Below, in pieces: positions 59,179 to 64,000 of a DNA stretch of 64,000 nucleotides. The stretch spans positions 124,001-188,000 of the forward strand of contig NC_015315.1 in assembly GCF_000193375.1 (NCBI RefSeq), read 5' to 3'. The position numbers and the translations under genes are program-made. Below the pieces are notes generated by a model. The model worked only from the letters and a program-made list of their open reading frames with translations, was not told the DNA's origin and made no database searches. Origin of the DNA: Thermoproteus uzoniensis 768-20 (lineage in GTDB: Archaea > Thermoproteota > Thermoprotei > Thermoproteales > Thermoproteaceae). The stretch's first letter is position 1. The number at the start of each line of letters is the position of its first letter.

Positions 59179-59268
59179 TGGACCGGCCGGGATTTGAACC
59201 CGGGATCTCCCGCGCGCGAGGCGTACGCGGGCTTGGCCCTGGGCGTCCTTCCGCTAGACTACCGGCCC
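59179..59268 (-). tRNA. tRNA-Ala(CGC) with 18-nt intron
   Basis: On the minus strand the acceptor GGGCCGG pairs with CCGGTCC, the D arm is GTCT-AGCGGAA-GGAC, the T arm CCGGG-TTCAAAT-CCCGG, discriminator A, and no CCA is encoded. The anticodon arm only folds if bases 59223-59240 are removed: CCC+GC pairs with GCGGG around loop CTCGCGC, giving anticodon CGC (Ala). The intron thus lies between positions 29 and 30, not at 37/38. TATA-like GATATAAG is about 25 nt upstream (59289-59297). Mature length is 72 nt. Confidence 0.9.
59223..59240 (-). other. tRNA-Ala intron, position 29/30
   Basis: Eighteen nt beginning AGGGCC on the minus strand interrupt the 5' strand of the anticodon stem. GGGC-CAA-GCCC within it can form a short hairpin, so a relaxed bulge-helix-bulge for the splicing endonuclease is likely. 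Such non-canonical sites are known in Thermoproteales tRNAs. Confidence 0.75.
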
Positions 59269-59422
59269 GTCCCTCCTTAATTAACGGCCTTATATCCTTT
59301 TCCCCTTATCGGCTCGGCGTAGGCCCTGGCCGGCCAGCGGGATGTCAAATACTACCCGCGGCGTCTATAGACCGCTTGCCCGCGTCGCCGGAGTAAATTT
59401 AAGAAGCCGGCCGCCGCCCTTC

Positions 59423-59875
59423 GTGGATAGGGCGTCGATCCTCAAGACCGCGCTTACGGCGTTGGGCGTCTACGACGTGGCGGCGATCTTCCTGTTCAAC
59501 CTACAGGGCTATCTCCTGTACGCCGCGGCCCCTACCGCCGTGGCTTTGGCCCTCGCCTACTTTTTGTATAGGCTTTCCCCCGCGGAGAGGCGGCGGCATT
59601 TCCTCGACGTGAAGGTAATAGGCGGCGACGCCGCGGCTGCCGCAGATAGGCTGAGAGCTAGGGTGGAGGAGCTGGAGAGGAGGGGAGTCGGCGGCGAGGA
59701 GATGCTCGCCCTAAAGCTCATGTTAGTCAAGGCGTTGCTAGACAGCGGAAGGCGCGAGGAGGCCCGGCGCCTCTTCGGGGAGATCGAACGCGCCGTGAGC
59801 TCCGCCGAGCTTGATAGACACCTAGAGGTCATGTACAGGGCCCTAAAAGAGGAGCTTGAGAGTTCTGGCCGGTGA
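59423..59875 (+). CDS. Membrane protein with helical C-terminal domain
   Basis: A 150-aa protein: a hydrophobic N-terminal hairpin of two helices (about residues 9-55, YDVAAIFLFNLQGYLLYAA and TAVALALAYFLY), then a cytoplasmic helical part with repeat-like MLALKLMLVKALLDSGRREEA that resembles a TPR pair. No family recognised. I start at GTG 59423 (MDRASIL), 24 nt after AAATTTAAG, instead of the ATG at 59342. It ends one base before the symporter gene on the other strand. Confidence 0.6.
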   Translation: MDRASILKTALTALGVYDVAAIFLFNLQGYLLYAAAPTAVALALAYFLYRLSPAERRRHFLDVKVIGGDAAAAADRLRARVEELERRGVGGEEMLALKLMLVKALLDSGRREEARRLFGEIERAVSSAELDRHLEVMYRALKEELESSGR

Positions 59876-61333
59876 TTATTCTAGGTCCTGCGGGGCGTAT
59901 ATCGGCATCTTGAGCGACCTAACAACTACGTGGGCCATCAACAGAACAGCTAGGTTAACCGCCAAGCCTAGTATGCCCACGTAGATGTTGTAGAACCAGG
60001 GCAGTAGAGATCCGGAAAACCCCACAGTGAATAGGCCGTAGGTCACTAATACAGTGCCGGCGAGCCAGCCCAGTATCACGCTGTATTTGTCCAAGCTACG
60101 CCAGTACATGGAGAGTATGACGGCCGGCAACGTCTGGAGGAGCCAGGCATAGGAGAAAGTCAATAGGAAGAATATCAAGCCGCTTGCGGCAGGCACCATG
60201 GCGAATATCAGGGACGCGATTATCACCACGAAGACAAATATCCTGGACCAGAACACTTGTTGTTTTTCTGAGGCATTTCTATTTATAAATGCAACATATA
60301 TATTTCTAGTTATTAGGCTGGCCGCACTGAGGCTCTGTAGGCCGGCCGGCACCATGCTGCCTATAACTATCCCGGCGAAGGCCAACACGACGAAGCTCGT
60401 GGGGAAGTAGGTCTCCAGCACGGAGGGGAAAGCAAGGCTCGACACGCCGTTGGGCACTAGGTTCTGGGCGAGCGCGACGAGGCCCATGATCGCCAAGAAG
60501 ATCAACCAGACTTGGTAGACCGGCAGGAATATCGAGTTTCTCTTTATCACGTCTTCGCTCTTGGAGCCCAACAGACCCACCAGAAGGTTCGGGAAGAGCA
60601 TCCAGGATATGCCGCTACCCAAAGCCAGAGTAATGTAGCCCACCATTAGCTTGTTCGGTATCAGATAATGCGATGGCCCCAGCTGGGCGAACACGGGCCC
60701 GAAGCCGCCCAGATTGGTGCCGATATATATCACCACAGTCAGTATGACAGCCCACAACACCACGTCCTTTATTAATGAGCTGAGGGCCGGCCCTCTCAAG
60801 CCGCTCAGAGCAACAAACGCGGCCACTATTAGGTAAGCTATCGCGTAGCTTGGAAGGACTGGAAAGCCCATCGCGTTTAGGACATAGCTTATCCCGACTA
60901 TCTGGAGGGCAATATAGGGCAACATGGCAATAATCCCCGTAAGCGAGACCAGCAAAGCGGCCAAGTCGCTGTTAAACCTGTACTTGACGTAGTCGCCGGC
61001 CGTTATGAAGCCGTGCCGCTTCGCGATTCTGTAGAACTTAGTCGCCACGATGTAGAGGAAGGGGTAGGACACGGAGCCATATACTGCCGAGTACAATATG
61101 AAGCCGCCCAACGAGTAGGCGGCGCCGGGCACCGAGATCAGCGAATATGCCGTGTATATGTCGGCGCCCATTAAGAACCACACTATCACTGTGCCGAATT
61201 TTCTGCCGCCGAGCGTCCACTCGGCTATCTTCGAGAAGTCGGGCGCCCTCCACCTGCTCCCGAGGAACCCCGCCGCTACTGTCAAGCCAACAATGGCGAA
61301 GAATATGGCGTAGTCGAGCTGAGTGAAGATCAT
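59876..61333 (-). CDS. Sodium:solute symporter (SSS family)
   Basis: A 485-aa transporter with about 13 membrane helices of the SSS/LeuT fold: TQLDYAIFFAIVGLTVAAGF at the start, WTLGGRKFGTVIVWFLMGAD with the usual WxLGGRxxG mark, and KRHGFITAGDYVKYRF. The substrate is open; carboxylates, proline-like amino acids and pantothenate are family options. It is coupled by ATGA to a DUF3311 gene and lies divergent from an M20 peptidase gene. An AT-rich patch in the coding sequence at about 60251-60315 stands out. Confidence 0.87.
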   Translation of the reverse strand: MIFTQLDYAIFFAIVGLTVAAGFLGSRWRAPDFSKIAEWTLGGRKFGTVIVWFLMGADIYTAYSLISVPGAAYSLGGFILYSAVYGSVSYPFLYIVATKFYRIAKRHGFITAGDYVKYRFNSDLAALLVSLTGIIAMLPYIALQIVGISYVLNAMGFPVLPSYAIAYLIVAAFVALSGLRGPALSSLIKDVVLWAVILTVVIYIGTNLGGFGPVFAQLGPSHYLIPNKLMVGYITLALGSGISWMLFPNLLVGLLGSKSEDVIKRNSIFLPVYQVWLIFLAIMGLVALAQNLVPNGVSSLAFPSVLETYFPTSFVVLAFAGIVIGSMVPAGLQSLSAASLITRNIYVAFINRNASEKQQVFWSRIFVFVVIIASLIFAMVPAASGLIFFLLTFSYAWLLQTLPAVILSMYWRSLDKYSVILGWLAGTVLVTYGLFTVGFSGSLLPWFYNIYVGILGLAVNLAVLLMAHVVVRSLKMPIYAPQDLE

Positions 61334-61542
61334 ACCTCTCCACCTCTATCTATAAACTTGTATACTATATAGGTAAGCGCCGGCTGTATAAATACCCATA
61401 GGAAGAGATACCACCAAAGGAACGGCCAGCCGAACAGCTCTGGGTCTTTCCTGTTATATAGTGGCGCTGAGAATATCAAGAAAACCCACGGGACTACTAT
61501 AAGTAGAACTATTTTTATTATGGTCCTACTGTTAGCCGCCAT
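61330..61542 (-). CDS. DUF3311 small membrane protein
   Basis: A 70-aa protein with two membrane helices and the DUF3311 mark FSAPLYNRKDPELFGWPF. Such proteins are encoded next to SSS symporters and are thought to be their small partner. Its stop overlaps the symporter start. Confidence 0.82.
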   Translation of the reverse strand: MAANSRTIIKIVLLIVVPWVFLIFSAPLYNRKDPELFGWPFLWWYLFLWVFIQPALTYIVYKFIDRGGEV

Positions 61543-61619
61543 ATTTAAATCAATTTATCCTATATTTAACTTTTAGAGAATAGAAAAAAAGTTTTATTAA
61601 ACCAGGACCTATATGGGCT

Positions 61620-62858
61620 ATGGGAGACAGTAAGGCCGACCAACTGTCGGAGCTCACGGCTTCGCTCGTCCGCATAGACACGACGAATCCGCCGGGCGAT
61701 GTGACCAAGGCCGCCGAGTACATAAAGGAGTGGCTGGCGAAGAGGGGCTTTTCGGCAAAGATCTACGAATACCAGAGGGGGAAGCCCAACGTGGTGGCGC
61801 GCGTCGGCTCGGGGAAACCCGTCCTAATACTGAACGGACACACCGACGTCGTCCCGCCGGGCGACGTGGGCAAGTGGACCGTCCCGCCGTTCTCGGGCAA
61901 GATCGTCGAGGGGCGGATCTACGGGAGGGGCTCCACCGACATGAAGGGAGGGCTCGCCGTGATTATGGCCGCGTTCGCAGACATCGCCCCAGCCGTGGAG
62001 AAGGCCGGCGCCGGCTCTCTGGTGCTGGCGGCGACGGCGGACGAGGAGGTCGGCGGCCACGCCGGCGTCGAGGCCTTGGTCAAGGACGGCGTGTTGTCGG
62101 GCGACGCCGCGATAGTCGCAGAGCCCTCGGGCCCGGACAAGTACTGCATAGGCGAGAAGGGCCTTAGCCAAGTCAAGCTGGTGGCTAGAGGCAAGCCGGC
62201 CCACGGCAGCCTCCCCCTGTTGGGCGAAAACGCCATAGTGAAGCTGATTAAGGCCGTCGAGGAGGCCTCGAAGATAGTCGACGAGATAAATAGGGGCATC
62301 GCCCTGCCCCGCGATCTGGCCGAGGCAGTGGAGAATTCGGCGAGGCTGTATCTTGAGAGCGCCTTGAGGAGCGGCTTGAGGCTCAGCGAGGAGGACTTCA
62401 GAAAAGTCATCGGCTCTGTGTCGTTCAACCCAGGCGTGATAAGGGGCGGCTCCAAGATAAACATGGTGCCCGACTACGCCGAGCTGGAGCTCGACATGAG
62501 GGTCCCGCCCGGCGTATCGCCGAAAGACGTCGTGGAGCGGCTGAGGAAAGGCTTGGCGGGCCTCGCCGAGGTCGAGGCCATAGACACCAGCGAGCCCAAC
62601 TATACGCCCTCCGGCGAGAGGATAGTCGGGCTCGTGCGCGAGGGGATCGCGGCCCAGGGGATGCGGCCGAAGCCGATAATAATGACAGGCGCGACCGACG
62701 GCAGATACCTCAGAATGAGGGGCATACCGACCGTGATATACGGCCCCGGCGAGCTGACGCTGGCACACACTTACGACGAATATGTCTCTGTAGAGGATCT
62801 AGTACTTACATATAACACAATAATATATACTATTAAGAAATATTTTAATATATCTTAA
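61620..62858 (+). CDS. M20 family metallopeptidase (ArgE/DapE/succinyl-diaminopimelate-like)
   Basis: A 412-aa two-zinc amidohydrolase. Ligands: His in LNGHTDVVPPGD, Asp in GRGSTDMKGG, Glu pair in ADEEVGGH, Glu in AEPSG and the last His in LAHTYDEY; the dimerisation lid lies between residues about 190 and 300. It removes an acyl group from amino acids or cleaves small peptides. It faces the symporter operon, whose substrate it may process. TATA-like TTTTATTAAA at about 61592-61601. Confidence 0.87.
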   Translation: MGDSKADQLSELTASLVRIDTTNPPGDVTKAAEYIKEWLAKRGFSAKIYEYQRGKPNVVARVGSGKPVLILNGHTDVVPPGDVGKWTVPPFSGKIVEGRIYGRGSTDMKGGLAVIMAAFADIAPAVEKAGAGSLVLAATADEEVGGHAGVEALVKDGVLSGDAAIVAEPSGPDKYCIGEKGLSQVKLVARGKPAHGSLPLLGENAIVKLIKAVEEASKIVDEINRGIALPRDLAEAVENSARLYLESALRSGLRLSEEDFRKVIGSVSFNPGVIRGGSKINMVPDYAELELDMRVPPGVSPKDVVERLRKGLAGLAEVEAIDTSEPNYTPSGERIVGLVREGIAAQGMRPKPIIMTGATDGRYLRMRGIPTVIYGPGELTLAHTYDEYVSVEDLVLTYNTIIYTIKKYFNIS

Positions 62859-62925
62859 ATTCATTTGCTTTTATTATATAAATCAATATGTTATCTAATT
62901 ATTTAATTATTTGTGATATACTCAT

Positions 62926-63000
62926 ACGGCGTCCGATTTGGTGAAGGCCGGCAAACCCGGCGTGAACATATCCGCGACGGCGGCAGAACAACGAATCGGG
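62926..63000 (+). ncRNA. Candidate structured RNA in AT-rich gap
   Basis: CCGATT (62933-62938) pairs with AATCGG (62994-62999) to close a domain that holds GCCGG-CAAAC-CCGGC (62947-62961) and CCGC-GACG-GCGG (62972-62983). In a hyperthermophile such GC islands in AT-rich spacers often mark RNA genes. An AT core TATTTAATTAT at about 62900-62910 could be its promoter on the plus strand. The RNA family is unknown; the strand is a guess. Confidence 0.4.
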
Positions 63001-63054
63001 ATAAATATATTGCTCAATATACTATATAATAATTTATATAATTACATTTATCAC

Positions 63055-63088
63055 TTACGTAAATATATTAAATTATATTGTTACGTAA
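63055..63088. promoter_or_regulatory. Twin TTACGTAA sites upstream of acetyl-CoA synthetase gene
   Basis: The 8-bp palindrome TTACGTAA occurs twice, 26 bp apart start to start, about 150-180 bp before the ATG at 63236. Each copy runs on into AAATATA or AAAATATA. This could be a regulator site for the acetate gene or for a transcript from the GC island. Confidence 0.35.
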
Positions 63089-63235
63089 AATATACGATAG
63101 GTAAAATGTAACTGGCCGCTAATAGCTGATATATCGCTTTTTCATTAATATTTTGTTAGTATATTTTTATTCTGCCTCGTATACACGACATCAGTCTATA
63201 CCAATAGATATATAAAAAACCTCGTATATTTAAGC

Positions 63236-64000
63236 ATGTCGACCGGCCAGGATCTCGAAGTGAAGCTCCCCTTCGATACATATGTCTCCAATGAGCGATA
63301 TAAAGCAGGCCCCGAGGCTATAAAGGCCTACTGGGAGCTCCATAGACGCACCGTCGAGGACATAGAGGGCTACTGGGCCTCCATCGCTAGGGAGCTTGAG
63401 TGGTTTAGGCCTTGGGAGAAGGTTCTTGACGCCTCTAATCCGCCGTTTTATAAGTGGTTTGTTGGGGGTGAGCTGAACCTCTCCTATCTGGCTATTGATA
63501 GGCATGTCAAGACTTGGCGTAAGAACAAGCTGGCGCTGATATGGGAAGGAGAGCCGGTAGACCAGACAGGATACCCCACAGACAGGAGAAAATTCACCTA
63601 CTACGACCTATGGAGAGAAGTAAACAGAGTGGCTTGCATGCTCCACTGCAACTTCGGGATAGGCAAGGGCGACCACGTGGCGTTGTATATGCCCATGATC
63701 CCCGAGGTGTTGATAGCTATACTCGCGATATGGCGCATCGGCGCGGTCCACACCACGATATTCTCCGGCTTCTCGGCAGACGCGTTGGCGGATAGGCTTG
63801 CGGACTTCAAGCCCAGGATGATCATAACGACGGACGGCTTCTGGAGGAGGGGGAAGGTAGTGAGGCTTAAGGATATCGTGGACAAGGCTCTGGAGAAGGC
63901 GCCTGGGGCCGAGGCCGTCCTGGTTGTGAGGAGGCTCGGCCTCAACGACGTGCCCATGACGGAGGGCAGAGACTGGTTCTGGGAGGACTCTCTGAGGGGC
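63236..64000 (+). CDS. Acetyl-CoA synthetase (AMP-forming), 5' part
   Basis: The first 255 codons of an acetyl- or acyl-CoA synthetase; the gene runs out of the window before the ATP-loop. The N-terminal part has AIKAYWELHRRTVEDIEGYW, WFVGGELNLSYLAIDRHV and YYDLWREVNRVACML, and then GDHVALYMPMIPEVLIAIL and IWRIGAVHTTIFSGFSADAL, the typical ACS order. ATG 63236 has GATATATAAAA about 23 nt before it. Codon choice drifts: T-ending codons at 63380-63530, A-ending at 63540-63630, then GC-rich, hinting at a mosaic origin. Confidence 0.87.
   Translation, partial: MSTGQDLEVKLPFDTYVSNERYKAGPEAIKAYWELHRRTVEDIEGYWASIARELEWFRPWEKVLDASNPPFYKWFVGGELNLSYLAIDRHVKTWRKNKLALIWEGEPVDQTGYPTDRRKFTYYDLWREVNRVACMLHCNFGIGKGDHVALYMPMIPEVLIAILAIWRIGAVHTTIFSGFSADALADRLADFKPRMIITTDGFWRRGKVVRLKDIVDKALEKAPGAEAVLVVRRLGLNDVPMTEGRDWFWEDSLRG

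Larger units (their letters stand above)
62859..63235. other. 377-bp AT-rich intergenic region with GC island
   Basis: Contains no protein gene. It is mostly A and T, with one GC-rich island at about 62926-63000 that can fold, a twin TTACGTAA at 63055-63062 and 63081-63088, and the acetyl-CoA synthetase promoter (GATATATAAAAAA, about 63208-63219). It is one of the two longest gene-free stretches of the window. Confidence 0.6.

Noticed and set aside
1-64000. CRISPR arrays, insertion sequences or prophage
   Set aside because: Reading the gene-free stretches showed no regularly spaced repeats, no transposase-like protein and no integrase; the VapBC and HEPN/MNT pairs are the only defence- or stress-type genes seen.

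Overview
The window reads as chromosome of a GC-rich hyperthermophilic crenarchaeon of the Thermoproteales, most like Thermoproteus; I cannot prove the species. Support: archaeal information-processing genes (aIF2-alpha, Nop10, Pelota, archaeal L5 and L10e, TiaS, NAC, STT3/AglB), archaeal purine genes (PurP twice), AT-rich TATA elements about 22-28 nt in front of start codons that imply leaderless mRNAs, a tRNA-Ala(CGC) with a small intron at a non-canonical position, and two candidate C/D box guide RNAs. Coding is dense, with many ATGA, GTGA and TGATG overlaps. I saw no CRISPR array, insertion sequence or prophage.

Layout. 1-725: 3' part of nagA. 907-16567: a carbohydrate block. It holds a GH116 glycosidase, an enolase-superfamily sugar-acid dehydratase, a GntR/FCD regulator, a two-gene (split) UxaA-type dehydratase, an aldehyde dehydrogenase, an SDR dehydrogenase, an SMP-30 lactonase, and an Opp/Dpp-type ABC transporter with binding protein, two permeases, a small membrane protein and two ATPases. 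Together these look like import of glycans, release of a sugar and oxidative non-phosphorylative breakdown. 16663-29301: translation, N-glycosylation and protein homeostasis (Nop10, aIF2-alpha, STT3, DHH phosphoesterase, AlaRS, NAC, L10e, a PAC2 protein) with several unknowns. 29415-34081: a complete branched-chain amino-acid type ABC transporter. 34136-40607: a DUF169 protein, an ATP-cone protein, L5, a Dph6-like PP-loop enzyme, an Asn-synthetase-like enzyme, a NAD-kinase-like protein with a winged helix, purB and a VapBC pair. 40719-49895: purA, an FAD enzyme, Pelota, a DHDPS-family aldolase, the UPF0237/UPF0210 pair and two tandem purP genes. 50046-54281: a second VapBC pair, two metallo-beta-lactamase proteins, a dephospho-CoA kinase and TiaS. 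54283-57498: a second sugar ABC transporter whose two permease subunits are fused into one protein. 57562-64000: a HAD phosphatase, an MNT/HEPN pair, tRNA-Ala, a solute:sodium symporter with its small partner, an M20 peptidase, and the 5' end of an acetyl-CoA synthetase gene behind a long AT-rich leader.

Most interesting: the sugar-acid cluster, whose composition resembles the Campylobacter fucose locus; the NAD-kinase-like/winged-helix fusion; the two C/D box RNAs; a GC-rich foldable island in an otherwise AT-rich gap at 62926-63000; four small genes (37-57 aa) found outside the longer ORFs; and matching direct-repeat operators around the TATA boxes of both vapBC operons.
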